64,000 bases of DNA from Rhodobacter sp. (GCA_020637595.1 JACKKE010000010.1:62001-126000); one strand, 5' to 3'. Numbered from the stretch's first letter, positions 25,584 through 34,385 are shown. Numbers and translations: made by a program. The notes: generated from the letters alone by a model not told the origin.

Positions 25584-25648
25584 GCGAGTATTTGAAACAC
25601 GATGAAGCAGCAGGGTTCGATCACCCTTTCATCTTGTCTCAAATACGC
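25584..25648. repeat. Two facing copies of the GCGTATTT...AAGATGAAAGGG box
   Basis: One copy on plus (25584-25610, GAGTATTTGAAACACGATGAAG) is divergent. The other on minus (25624-25648) begins GCGTATTTGAGA and ends AAGATGAAAGGG. The same box appears at 39478-39502, 47847-47872 and 52192-52216. Here the pair lies in the 250-base gap between the convergent pncB and SDR genes; nothing else is recognisable in that gap. Confidence 0.75.
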
Positions 25649-25773
25649 AAAAGACTGAAACGCCCGCACCACACGATACGCCCCTATTGCGCCCCTTGCG
25701 CCGCGCAGCGGCCGGGTCGCCCGAGGAGGCCGCGCGTCAGCGCGGGGGACGAGGGCGAAACCCCTCTCCGCCC

Positions 25774-26523
25774 TCAGACCCGCAGCGCCGGCAGGCCGAC
25801 GCCGGTGCTCTCGAATCCGCCATCCGCCGCGACGATCTGGCCGGTGACATAGCTCGCCTTCTCCGAGCACAGGAACACGATCACCTCGGCGATCTCGCGT
25901 TCGCTGCCATAGCGGTTCAGCGGGATCGCGTCGTGATAGGCGTCGATGATGTCCTGGGTGTGCACCGCCATCGCCAGTTTCGTGCGCACCGGCCCCGGGC
26001 AGACGCAGTTGCAGCGGATGCCGTATTCGCCCAGTTCCGCCGCCTGTTGCCGGGTCAGCTGAATCACCGCCGCCTTCGAGGTGCCGTAAGCCACCCGCAG
26101 GGTCGAGGCCCTGAGCCCGCTGATCGAGGCGATGTTCAGGATCGCGCCGCGGGTTTCGCGCAGCGCCGGGATCACCGCCTGGCTGACCAGGAACACGCCA
26201 TCGAGGTTGGTTTCCATCACGCGGCGCCAGCGGGCGAAGTCGGTCTGTTCGATGCGGCCGAAATCAGCGACGCCGGCGTTGTTCACCACAGCGTCGATCC
26301 GCCCGAAGGTGGCGGTCACCGCCTGCACCATCGCCGCGACCTGATCGGGCTGCGAGACGTCGCAGACAAAGGCCTGCGCGCCCTCCAGCCCCTCGGCGGC
26401 CTCGGTCAGCGCGGGCACGTCGCGGTCGATCATGGCAACGCGCCAGCCGTCCTCGAGAAACAGTTTCGTGGTGGCCAGCCCGATGCCGCGCGCGGCGCCG
26501 GTGACGAGAGCGACCTTGCTCAT
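25774..26523 (-). CDS. SDR family oxidoreductase
   Basis: A 249-residue classical SDR: TGAARGIG at residues 8-15, NNAGV, catalytic Ser in NIASISG, YGTSK near residue 150, and C-terminal YVTGQIVAADGG. It begins 9 bases after the arginase-family gene in the same orientation, so the two form an operon. The substrate is not predictable. Confidence 0.9.
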   Translation of the reverse strand: MSKVALVTGAARGIGLATTKLFLEDGWRVAMIDRDVPALTEAAEGLEGAQAFVCDVSQPDQVAAMVQAVTATFGRIDAVVNNAGVADFGRIEQTDFARWRRVMETNLDGVFLVSQAVIPALRETRGAILNIASISGLRASTLRVAYGTSKAAVIQLTRQQAAELGEYGIRCNCVCPGPVRTKLAMAVHTQDIIDAYHDAIPLNRYGSEREIAEVIVFLCSEKASYVTGQIVAADGGFESTGVGLPALRV

Positions 26524-26532
26524 GGAACCTCC

Positions 26533-27489
26533 CTAGGTTTGCGCGGCCACGATGGCGCAGAGCATCTCGAACATCAAGGACACTCCGAGGAAGGCGGTTC
26601 CGCCCGAGGGGTCGAAGGGCGGCGAGACCTCGACCAGATCCGCGCCGACGATGTTGACACCCGTCAACAGCCGCGCGCATTCCAGCGCCTGCCAGCTGGT
26701 CGGGCCGCCGACCTCGGGCGTGCCGGTGCCGGGCGCATAGGCCGGATCGACGAAGTCGATGTCATAGCTGACATAGGTCTCACCTGCACCGGCGATGGCG
26801 CGGGCCTCGGCCATCACGTCCTCGACGCCGCGGCGGTGGAATTCCTCGATCGGGATCACACGGATGCCCACGGCCCTGGCAAAATCGCGGTCCTCGCTGT
26901 CATAGGCGGTGCCGCGGATGCCGATCTGGCAGACGCGATGCGGGTCCAGCAGCCCCTCTTCGACCGCGCGACGAAAGGGCGTCCCGTGGGTATACATCTG
27001 GCCGTTGAAATAGCTGTGGAACAGGTCGGTGTGGCTGTCGAAATGGATCATGCCCAGCGGTCGATCATGGGCCAGCGCACGCAGGATCGGCAGGGTGCAC
27101 AGGTGATCGCCGCCGGCGGTCAGCGGGATGATCCCGGCGGCACGGACCTGCGCATAAAACCCGGTCATCCGGCGCAGGCTGTCCTGCACATCCGCCGGAT
27201 TGGGCGCGACATCACCCAGATCGGCGCAGTTGAGCACCTCGAAGGGGCGGATGCCGGTGATGCCGTGTTGCGCGCGGATCATCGTCGAGGCGTCGCGCAG
27301 CTGGCGGGGGCCGTGGCGCGGGCCGGGGCGGTTCGTCGTGCCGCCATCCCAGGGCGCGCCGATCAGCCCCACCTGCACCTGCGACAGGCGCGGATCCTCC
27401 AGCGGCACATACGGCAGGCGCATGAAGGTCGGAATTCCGGCAAAGCGCGGCAGGACAAAGCCCGAGACGGGCTGGAAATCGGTGGTCAT
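26533..27489 (-). CDS. Agmatinase/ureohydrolase family protein
   Basis: A 318-residue arginase-fold hydrolase with both manganese-binding motifs: GGDHLCTLPI near residue 130, HFDSHTDLF near 155 and SYDIDFVDPAYAPGTGTP near 235. It cleaves a guanidino compound to urea and an amine; agmatine is the default guess. The ATG at 27489 (MTTDFQPVSG) is preferred to the longer frame, which lacks a Shine-Dalgarno. A second paralogue lies at 39509-40456. Divergent from glpK and co-directional with the SDR gene. Confidence 0.85.
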   Translation of the reverse strand: MTTDFQPVSGFVLPRFAGIPTFMRLPYVPLEDPRLSQVQVGLIGAPWDGGTTNRPGPRHGPRQLRDASTMIRAQHGITGIRPFEVLNCADLGDVAPNPADVQDSLRRMTGFYAQVRAAGIIPLTAGGDHLCTLPILRALAHDRPLGMIHFDSHTDLFHSYFNGQMYTHGTPFRRAVEEGLLDPHRVCQIGIRGTAYDSEDRDFARAVGIRVIPIEEFHRRGVEDVMAEARAIAGAGETYVSYDIDFVDPAYAPGTGTPEVGGPTSWQALECARLLTGVNIVGADLVEVSPPFDPSGGTAFLGVSLMFEMLCAIVAAQT

Positions 27490-27540
27490 GGCGGGGCCCT
27501 CGCTGGTCGGTCGGGCCAAGCAAAGCAGAAGCCCCACGCC

Positions 27541-27590
27541 CTGTCACCCCGTCCTGTCACCCCGTGTTGACGCGCCGTCCCGCGCCGTTA
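27541..27590. repeat. Short tandem repeats upstream of glpK
   Basis: Two exact 12-base copies of CTGTCACCCCGT in 13-base units (27541-27566), then two copies of CGCGCCGT in 10-base units (27571-27590). They occupy the glpK/speB divergent promoter region and may be regulator sites. Confidence 0.5.
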
Positions 27591-27617
27591 CTCTCGGCGC
27601 AAAGCGGAGGGGGCATC

Positions 27618-29096
27618 ATGCAGGTTCTTGCCATTGATCAGGGCACCACGTCGAGCCGAGCCATCGTCTTTGGCGCGGATCTGTCGGTGCGCGCCGTCGC
27701 GCAGCAGGAATTCCCGCAGCATTTCCCCGACTCGGGCTGGGTCGAGCATGACCCCGAGGATCTGTGGCGCAGCACGCTGGCGACCTGCCGCGCGGCGCTC
27801 GATCAGGCCGGGCCGGTTGCGGCCATCGGCATCACCAACCAGCGCGAGACGCTGCTGATCTGGGACCGCGCGACTGGCGAGCCCATTCACCGGGCGATCG
27901 TCTGGCAGGACCGCCGCACCGCCGGGCGCTGCGCCGACCTGAAGGCCGCGGGCCACGAGGCCGAGGTGGCAGCCCGCACCGGTCTGCTGCTGGACCCCTA
28001 TTTCAGCGCGACCAAGGCGGCGTGGATGCTGGATGCCGTTCCCGGCGCGCGGGCGCGGGCGGAACGCGGCGAGCTGGCGCTGGGCACCGTCGACTGCTTC
28101 CTGATCTGGCGGCTGACCGAGGGGCGGGTGCATGCGACCGACGCCACCAACGCCGCGCGCACGATGCTGATGAACATCGCCACCGGCGACTGGGACGCGG
28201 ATCTGTGCGCGCTCTTTGGCGTGCCGATGCAGATCCTGCCCGAGATCCGCGACTGCAACGCGGCGTTTGGCGAGACCCGGCTGCTCGGCGCGCCGATCCC
28301 GATCCTGGGCGTGGCCGGCGACCAGCAGGCGGCGACCATCGGTCAGGCCTGTTTCCAGCCGGGGATGATGAAATCGACCTATGGCACCGGATGCTTTGCG
28401 CTGATGAACACCGGCGCGGAGATGGTGCCGTCGCAAAACCGGCTGCTGACCACCATCGCCTATCGGCTGGACGGGCAGACGACCTATGCGCTGGAGGGGT
28501 CGATCTTTATCGCCGGGGCCGTGGTGCAGTGGCTGCGCGACGGGCTGGGGATCATCGGCGCGGCGCCCGAGACCCAGGCCCTGGCCGAGGCCGCCGACCC
28601 GGCGCAACAGGTGATCATCGTGCCCGCCTTTACCGGGTTGGGCGCGCCCTACTGGCAACCTGACTGCCGCGGCGCGATATTCGGGCTGACACGCAATTCC
28701 GGCCCCGCCGAGATGGCCCGCGCGGCACTCGAGAGCGTCGGCTTCCAGACCCGCGATCTGGCCGAGGCGATGCGCGCCGACTGGGCGGCCAGCGGCGCGA
28801 CGGCGGCGCGGGGCGTGCTGCGCGTCGATGGCGGGATGAGTGCCTCGGACTGGACGATGCAGTTTCTGGCCGACATTCTGGGCGCACCGGTCGACCGGCC
28901 AAAGGTGCTGGAGACAACCGCGCTGGGGGCCGCTTGGCTGGCCGGGCACAGCGCCGGAATCATGCCCGATGCGCAGGGATTCGCCGCGCACTGGGCGCTG
29001 GAACGCCGGTTCGAACCACTGATGGCCGCCGCCGCCCGCGAAACCCGCTATGCGGCCTGGCGGCGGGCGGTTCAGGCGACAATCACCGCGGCCTGA
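27618..29096 (+). CDS. glpK: Glycerol kinase
   Basis: A 492-residue FGGY-family kinase that phosphorylates glycerol to glycerol-3-phosphate. Signatures include AIDQGTTSSRAIVF at residues 5-18, WVEHDPEDLW, GITNQRET, WQDRRT, KSTYGTGCFALMNTG and ALEGSIFIAGAVVQWLRD. FTGLGAPYWQPDCRGAI and DGGMSASDWTMQFLADILGAPV follow. The start at 27618 follows GGAGGGGG. It is alone here, not beside glpD or a glycerol transporter; gpsA nearby handles the same product. Confidence 0.96.
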   Translation: MQVLAIDQGTTSSRAIVFGADLSVRAVAQQEFPQHFPDSGWVEHDPEDLWRSTLATCRAALDQAGPVAAIGITNQRETLLIWDRATGEPIHRAIVWQDRRTAGRCADLKAAGHEAEVAARTGLLLDPYFSATKAAWMLDAVPGARARAERGELALGTVDCFLIWRLTEGRVHATDATNAARTMLMNIATGDWDADLCALFGVPMQILPEIRDCNAAFGETRLLGAPIPILGVAGDQQAATIGQACFQPGMMKSTYGTGCFALMNTGAEMVPSQNRLLTTIAYRLDGQTTYALEGSIFIAGAVVQWLRDGLGIIGAAPETQALAEAADPAQQVIIVPAFTGLGAPYWQPDCRGAIFGLTRNSGPAEMARAALESVGFQTRDLAEAMRADWAASGATAARGVLRVDGGMSASDWTMQFLADILGAPVDRPKVLETTALGAAWLAGHSAGIMPDAQGFAAHWALERRFEPLMAAAARETRYAAWRRAVQATITAA

Positions 29097-29129
29097 CGCG
29101 CCTGGGCCAGAGCGGGGCCAGAGACCGGA

Positions 29130-29558
29130 TCAGGGCCGCCCCATCGCCCCCACGAATCGCGTCAGCCGGTCCTCGGCCTTGCCGCGCATCAACCGCAGCG
29201 ACTGCACCGCCACCTTGGCGATCAGCGTGTGCGGCTTGAGGTCGGCCTTGGCGATCGCCCGGCAGCCATTGTCCGGCAGATCGTAGAAGTCGATCGTCAG
29301 CAGGCCGCCCGCGATCTCCGAATCCATCACCAGCGTCATCGTCTCGTTGGGGACGGTTTCGACCAGCTCGGCGGAAAAACGCCGCGGCTCGTCACGCCAC
29401 ATCAACTGGCAGGCCCAGCGTGGCTCGTCGGGCTCGCCCGCCCGCTCGGCGGCCGCGCCCATATCCCGCATCACCGTTTCGAAACGCGCCGGATCACGAA
29501 AACTGGCCAACACCTTGGCGCGTGGTCGTTTGAAATCCCGTGTTGCCTGCAGATCCAC
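29130..29558 (-). CDS. SRPBCC (START-like) family protein
   Basis: A 142-residue single-domain protein with the pattern of the polyketide-cyclase/START-like fold: ARFETVMRDMG near the start, a run of alternating strands (ACQLMWRDEPRRFSAELVE, NETMTLVMDSEIAGGLLTIDFYDL), and a long C-terminal helix with the basic SLRLMRGKAEDRLTRFV. Such proteins bind hydrophobic ligands. No signal peptide. It shares orientation with nudC and begins 24 bases after it. Confidence 0.8.
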   Translation of the reverse strand: MDLQATRDFKRPRAKVLASFRDPARFETVMRDMGAAAERAGEPDEPRWACQLMWRDEPRRFSAELVETVPNETMTLVMDSEIAGGLLTIDFYDLPDNGCRAIAKADLKPHTLIAKVAVQSLRLMRGKAEDRLTRFVGAMGRP

Positions 29559-29582
29559 AGCAAAGCACTCCTTGAAATCCGT

Positions 29583-30542
29583 TTACGCGATATCGCCCGA
29601 CAGCCACCGGGATACAAGGACATGGGCGATCGCGCCGGACCGCGGCCGACGCACCGTCGGATGCAGCCCGGCCATCACGTCGACCATCTCTTCGCGCGTC
29701 AGCCAGATCGCGTCCTCCAGCTCATGGTCGAGGGTGATCGCCTCGGTCTGCGCCTCGGCGACGAACCCCAGCATCAGCGAGTTCGGATAGGCCCAGGGCT
29801 GCGAGGCCAGATAGCGCACCGCACCGACCCGCACGCCGGTTTCCTCGCGCACTTCGCGGCGCACCGCGGCTTCCAGCGCCTCGCCCGGTTCGACGAACCC
29901 CGCCAGCGTCGAATACATCCCCTCGGGCCACCCCGGCGAGCGCCCCAGCAGGATCTTGTTTCCCTTTTTCACCAACATGATGACCACCGGGTCGGTGCGC
30001 GGGAAATGCTGCCCGCCGCAGGACGGGCAGCTGCGCTGCCATCCGGCCATTGCCACCGCGCTGGGCTGGCCACAGGCCGAACAGAAGCGGTGCGAGCGGT
30101 GCCAGTTCATCAGCGCCCGCGCGGTCGAGGCCATCGCCGCATCGCTCGGGCGCAGCCGTGTCATCACCCCGCGCAACTCGCCAAAGGCATGGTCGGGCGG
30201 GGTGGCGGGATGCCAGTATTCCGTCGGATCGAAGAAACTGCGCAGCGCCGCTTCGTCGACACCCTCGGGCGTCCAGGCCGAGATATCGGCGGCAAAGCGC
30301 GCATGACCGTCATGCCGCCCCAGAAAGATCATCGGTTCAGCGGCGAGTTCCAGCACCGGATGCCCGGGCGGCACCCACCCCGCATGGCCGCGATCGTCGC
30401 CCGCCAGCAGGGGACGCCCGCGCCACATCGGCAGGATACGGGTCTCCGAATCGGTCGCCATCGCGGCAATGGCTGCCTGATCGGCGCGCAATTCGGCAGA
30501 CCGGTCGTCCCATTCTGCTGAAAACACAACCTCGCTGCGCAC
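29583..30542 (-). CDS. nudC: NAD(+) diphosphatase (NADH pyrophosphatase)
   Basis: About 319 residues from a GTG at 30542 preceded by GGGGGAAAC; a longer frame to 30644 is open but poorly supported. The zinc ribbon has Cys pairs CSACG and CPSCG, and the Nudix box is GFVEPGEALEAAVRREVREETGV. The family SQPWAYPNSLMLGF motif specifies NAD(H). It hydrolyses NADH to NMNH and AMP and can remove NAD caps from RNA. Divergent from cpdB. Confidence 0.93.
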   Translation of the reverse strand: MRSEVVFSAEWDDRSAELRADQAAIAAMATDSETRILPMWRGRPLLAGDDRGHAGWVPPGHPVLELAAEPMIFLGRHDGHARFAADISAWTPEGVDEAALRSFFDPTEYWHPATPPDHAFGELRGVMTRLRPSDAAMASTARALMNWHRSHRFCSACGQPSAVAMAGWQRSCPSCGGQHFPRTDPVVIMLVKKGNKILLGRSPGWPEGMYSTLAGFVEPGEALEAAVRREVREETGVRVGAVRYLASQPWAYPNSLMLGFVAEAQTEAITLDHELEDAIWLTREEMVDVMAGLHPTVRRPRSGAIAHVLVSRWLSGDIA

Positions 30543-30591
30543 GGTTTCCCCCTGTTGGATTCCCCTCGGTGTATGGCAGTCTTGGAAGAAA

Positions 30592-30616
30592 GTGAACACC
30601 GTGACATACTGTTCAC
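30592..30616. promoter_or_regulatory. Inverted repeat GTGAACA-N11-TGTTCAC in the nudC/cpdB gap
   Basis: Perfect 7-base arms 18 bases centre to centre in the AT-rich middle of the divergent region, about 50 bases upstream of the nudC GTG and 150 before cpdB. Geometry fits a dimeric repressor or activator site. No regulator gene lies adjacent. Confidence 0.45.
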
Positions 30617-30763
30617 CGCGTGCAATGTGTTGTGTTTCAACCATAAGATGTGTTTAACTGCCACCTGCGGGCCCGTGTTTCGTCTTATTTGTGCCATTGA
30701 TTTCCCGCATCCAGACAGGCGTGCATTGCGCGTCGGAATTTGATCCGTCTCAGCCCGGCGGCA

Positions 30764-32713
30764 ATGGAAGCATTAACCGTGATCGTTCGAGGCAGTCCGT
30801 TGCTCAATCCCAGTTCCCTAGGCGGCTTGTCAGCCGGGCAGCGTGGCGTGCATCTGAGGGTCATCGAGACCACTGACCTGCACTTGCACCTGCTGCCCTA
30901 TGACTACTATGCCGACCGCCCCTGGGACGGCATCGGTCTGGTCAGCGCCGCACGGCTGATCGAACAGGCCCGGGCCGAAGCCCCCAACGCGCTGCTCTTC
31001 GACAATGGCGATTTCCTGCAGGGCACGCCGATGGGCGACTATGTCGCGCATGAACGCGGCCTGCGCGAGGGCGACGTGCATCCGATCATCGCCGCGATGA
31101 ACGCGCTCGATTTCGACGCGATCACGCTGGGCAATCACGAATTCAACTATGGCCTCGATTTCCTGATGCGGGCAATCGACGGCGCAGCCTGCCCGGTGGT
31201 GTCGTCGAACCTGGCGACCCGGCTTGGCGCCGACCCGCGCCGGGACCGGACCCTGATCAAGCCCTATGTGCTGCTCGACCGTCAGGTGACCGACGGCATG
31301 GGCGTCGCGCATCCGATCCGCATCGGGGTGATCGGCTTCGCCCCGCCGCAGGTCGTCGACTGGGACAATCACGCGCTGGATGGCCGGCTGTTCGCGCGCG
31401 ACATCGTCGGCGCCGCCCGCGCCTGGGTGCCCGAGATGATCGAGGCAGGCGCCGACCTGATCCTGGCGCTGGCGCATACCGGGATCGGCGCCGCCCGGCA
31501 TTCCGACGGGATGGAGAACGCCGCCGTGCCGCTGGCCCGCGTGCCGGGGATCGACGCGCTGCTGACCGGGCACAGCCACCTGGTCTTCCCCTCGCCGGTG
31601 TTCGGCGCCATGCCCGAGGTCGATATCACCGCCGGGACCATCGCCGGCAAACCCGCCGTGATGGGCGGCTGCTGGGGCGCGCATATCGGCGTCATCGACC
31701 TGTTGCTGACCCGCGACGGCAACCGCTGGCAGGTGCTGGGCACCCGGTCCGAGGTGCGCTCATTGTCCGACACCGCAACCGGCACCCCCCCGGCCAAGGC
31801 GCACCGCGTGGCCGAGGCCGTGGCCGAAGCGCACAGCGACACGCTGGCCGCGATCCGCCGGCCGGTCGGACGATCGGAAAAGCCGATGCACAGCTATTTC
31901 TCGCATCTGGGCGAGTTCGGCTCGCTGCGCGTCGTCGCCCAGGCCCAGCGCGAATACGTCGCCCAGCGGCTGACCGACCCTGACCTCAAGGGCCTTCCGA
32001 TCCTGTCGGCGGTCGCGCCGTTCAAGGCGGGCGGCCGCGCCGGACCTGCGGGCTATACCGATGTTCCGCCGGGGCCGCTGGCGTTGCGCCATATCGCCGA
32101 TCTCTACGCCTTCCCCAACGCCATCGCCGCGCTGTGCCTGACCGGGGCCGAAGTGATGGAATGGCTGGAACGCTCGGCGTCGGCGTTCAACCGGGTGCGG
32201 CCGGGCAGCACCGGCACACTGTTGCGCGACGGTGATTTCCCGGGCTACAACTTCGAGGTCATCGACCCGCTGCAGGTGGAAATCGACCTGTCACAGCCCG
32301 CCCGCTATGACGCGATGGGCACGCTGGTCGACCCGGAGGCGCATCGCGTGGTCACGGCTACGCTGGATGGCCAGCCGCTGGACCCGGACGCGCGCTATAT
32401 CCTGTGCACCAACAGCTATCGCGCAGGTGGTGCCGGGAACTTCGCCGGCGCACGATCGGCAAACCTGATCCTCTCGGACGAGCGCGTCACCCGCGACATC
32501 GTCCGCCAGTTCGTCGCCCGCCAGGACGTTCTGAACGGCACGGAAGGCGCGGCCCTGCGGATCAAGCCGATGCCGGGCACCAGCGTCGTCTTCGAGACCG
32601 GCCCCGCGGCGCGGCAATATCTGGACGCGATTGCACAGTTCAAACCCGAACCCCGGGGGCTGACCCGGCAGGGGTTCCTGCGGCTGAAACTGGACCTGTC
32701 GCAGGGCGTCTGA
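30764..32713 (+). CDS. cpdB: 2',3'-cyclic-nucleotide 2'-phosphodiesterase / 3'-nucleotidase
   Basis: About 649 residues (ATG 30764; TTG 30740 also possible). The N-terminal metallophosphoesterase domain has TTDLHLHLLPYDYY, DNGDFLQGTPMGDY, LGNHEFNYG and ALAHTGIG, with TGHSHLVFP as the His metal ligands. The C-terminal 5'-nucleotidase domain includes FKAGGRAGPAGYTDVPPG and NSYRAGGAGNF. It degrades 2',3'-cyclic nucleotides and 3'-AMP. CpdB is normally exported, but no N-terminal signal peptide is visible from either start. Confidence 0.92.
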   Translation: MEALTVIVRGSPLLNPSSLGGLSAGQRGVHLRVIETTDLHLHLLPYDYYADRPWDGIGLVSAARLIEQARAEAPNALLFDNGDFLQGTPMGDYVAHERGLREGDVHPIIAAMNALDFDAITLGNHEFNYGLDFLMRAIDGAACPVVSSNLATRLGADPRRDRTLIKPYVLLDRQVTDGMGVAHPIRIGVIGFAPPQVVDWDNHALDGRLFARDIVGAARAWVPEMIEAGADLILALAHTGIGAARHSDGMENAAVPLARVPGIDALLTGHSHLVFPSPVFGAMPEVDITAGTIAGKPAVMGGCWGAHIGVIDLLLTRDGNRWQVLGTRSEVRSLSDTATGTPPAKAHRVAEAVAEAHSDTLAAIRRPVGRSEKPMHSYFSHLGEFGSLRVVAQAQREYVAQRLTDPDLKGLPILSAVAPFKAGGRAGPAGYTDVPPGPLALRHIADLYAFPNAIAALCLTGAEVMEWLERSASAFNRVRPGSTGTLLRDGDFPGYNFEVIDPLQVEIDLSQPARYDAMGTLVDPEAHRVVTATLDGQPLDPDARYILCTNSYRAGGAGNFAGARSANLILSDERVTRDIVRQFVARQDVLNGTEGAALRIKPMPGTSVVFETGPAARQYLDAIAQFKPEPRGLTRQGFLRLKLDLSQGV

Positions 32714-32730
32714 CCTCTGGCAAAGACAAA

Positions 32731-32753
32731 GGCCGGGCACCGCATGCCCGGCC
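32731..32753. terminator. Hairpin between convergent cpdB and the small secreted protein
   Basis: Stem GGCCGGGCA with TGCCCGGCC, loop CCGCA. It is 18 bases past the cpdB stop and 22 before the opposing stop, so it can serve both; AAAGACAAA on the left gives a T-rich tail for the minus strand. Confidence 0.7.
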
Positions 32754-32775
32754 CGTTCACCGCCCTCGTCGCGCC

Positions 32776-33093
32776 TCAACGGCGGCAGGTATTCGGCAGC
32801 GCCGCGTTGTAGCAATACGGCACCGCACCGCCGGCCGCGTCCTCGATGCAGAGGTTCATGTTCGACGGGCAGGTATAGCCGTCATAGCAGCGCGAATTCG
32901 CGCTGTCATAACACCCCCCCGGGCCCAACGCCCCCGGCGCGCAATAGGTCAGAACCCCGGCGCATTGCCCGGTCACCAGAACCACGCTGCCCGCGTTCTG
33001 CCGAAGCCGCTCGGCCAAGCCGGTGTCTGCGACCGCAACCGTCGCACTACTCGCAAGCAGAACAAGCCCAAGCGCCATGCCAAATCTACGCAT
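32776..33093 (-). CDS. Small cysteine-rich secreted protein, function unknown
   Basis: A 105-residue protein from ATG 33093 after GGGAGA. A Sec signal peptide (MRRFGMALGLVLLASSATVAVA) is followed by about 83 residues with eight cysteines, including GQCAGVLTYCAPG, GGCYDSANSRCYDGYTC and LCIEDAAGG. Even spacing suggests four disulphides in the periplasm or outside. I do not recognise the family. An FNR-like box lies 63-76 bases upstream of the start, so it may respond to oxygen. Confidence 0.7.
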   Translation of the reverse strand: MRRFGMALGLVLLASSATVAVADTGLAERLRQNAGSVVLVTGQCAGVLTYCAPGALGPGGCYDSANSRCYDGYTCPSNMNLCIEDAAGGAVPYCYNAALPNTCRR

Positions 33094-33155
33094 CTTGCTC
33101 TCCCTTTTCAGCTCTTGAAACAAAATCAATGATATAGAATGCCGGGCCCGGTGCC

Positions 33156-33169
33156 ATGATCGAGATCAA
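33156..33169. promoter_or_regulatory. FNR/CRP-like box ATGATCGAGATCAA
   Basis: Matches the FNR consensus TTGAT-N4-ATCAA at 9 of 10 positions. It lies in the divergent gap between the cysteine-rich protein gene and the SH3 protein gene, closer to the former. The rest of the gap (33094-33339) holds an AT-rich patch near 33120-33140 that could be the minus-strand -10. Confidence 0.4.
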
Positions 33170-33339
33170 GCCTCCCCAGCCGCCGGATCCACCCCTCTCG
33201 GCCGATTCCCGCTGATACGCCCCTCGCGTCTGCGCCACTTGATCTGCCGCAAGGACCAGGCCCGCAATCGAATCAACGCTGGACCCCTTCACGGCGCGCC
33301 CGGACCTTCCGTCCTGCGCCCTTTTACAGGGAGGTTACC

Positions 33340-34371
33340 ATGTCTTTAACGCGTTACCTGCCTTCAGTCCTGACCTCGACCACCGCCCTTCTGCTGTCCA
33401 GCGTGGCCGCCTGGGGGGTCGAGGCGACCTCGAACACCTGGCTCAACGTGCGCAGCGGCCCCAGTTCCGGCCATGCGGTGGTTGACACCCTCTATCCCGG
33501 CGAACATGTCGAGGTCGAGGAATGCGAGACCAACGGCTGGTGCAGGATCACCCGCCCGGGGCCGGACGGCTGGGTCAACTCGGACTTCATCAGCCCGGTT
33601 CCCGGCGGCGGCGGATCGGCTGACCCTGACTGCCGGTTCCAGCTGACGATCGACGCCTCTGGCCCACACCTGTCGATCATCTGCGGTGGCGGTGGTGGTG
33701 GTGGCATGCCCCCGCCCGCGCCACCCCCTTCGCCGCCCCCGGCTGTGCAGGCCTGCTTCTATGCCAACACCGGGTTCGGCGGGACACAAACCTGTCGGGG
33801 CGTGGGCGTATGGAACAGCCTGCCGGGGCCGTTGGACAACAGCTTCAGCTCGGTCAGGCTGACCGGCGGAGCCCGGGCGCAGCTGTGCGATCTGCAGAAC
33901 CTTGGCGGCTATTGCCGGGTGATCGACGCGGACACGCCCGTTCTGGGGCCGCTGATCAACGACCGGACCTCGTCCTTGCGGGTGTTCACCGGGGTTCTGC
34001 CACCGATCCCCGTGCCACCCGCGCCGGTGACGCTGTCGACTGGCCCCATCGCCCTGTCGCCGACCCAGCAGGCGAACCTCGACAACGGCGCCGTCGGACC
34101 GGCCGGGGCGGATATCCGCTATGTGGTGCTCGGACCGCTGCGGCAGCTTCAGCCGGTCAACGGCGCGCAACTGGCGCGCGGGGACGGATCGAACCGCGGT
34201 TTCGCCGGATGCTCGACCGAGGCCTTTTCGTCGGCGAACGTGCCCTTTGCCGCCCTGCCGCCCGGCACCTATGTCTGCGCCCGCACCAACCAGGGGCACA
34301 TCTCGCAGTTCCGGGTCAACGGGTTCAGCGGGCTGACGATGAACCTCGGCTATACGACCTGGGCGAACTGA
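33340..34371 (+). CDS. Secreted SH3b protein with a crystallin/I36-like domain
   Basis: A 343-residue exported protein. It has a signal peptide (residues 1-24) and an SH3b domain (about 28-85; WLNVRSGPSSGHAVVDTLYPGE...WVNSDFI). Then come a glycine run plus proline-rich linker (about 115-133) and a beta/gamma-crystallin or peptidase-inhibitor-I36-like domain (about 135-215; ACFYANTGFGGTQTCRG...NSFSSVRL). A C-terminal beta-rich domain (to 343) is of unknown type. SH3b domains often bind cell-wall peptides. It is flanked by a terminator and stands alone. Confidence 0.8.
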   Translation: MSLTRYLPSVLTSTTALLLSSVAAWGVEATSNTWLNVRSGPSSGHAVVDTLYPGEHVEVEECETNGWCRITRPGPDGWVNSDFISPVPGGGGSADPDCRFQLTIDASGPHLSIICGGGGGGGMPPPAPPPSPPPAVQACFYANTGFGGTQTCRGVGVWNSLPGPLDNSFSSVRLTGGARAQLCDLQNLGGYCRVIDADTPVLGPLINDRTSSLRVFTGVLPPIPVPPAPVTLSTGPIALSPTQQANLDNGAVGPAGADIRYVVLGPLRQLQPVNGAQLARGDGSNRGFAGCSTEAFSSANVPFAALPPGTYVCARTNQGHISQFRVNGFSGLTMNLGYTTWAN

Positions 34372-34385
34372 CGCCCGCATAAAAC

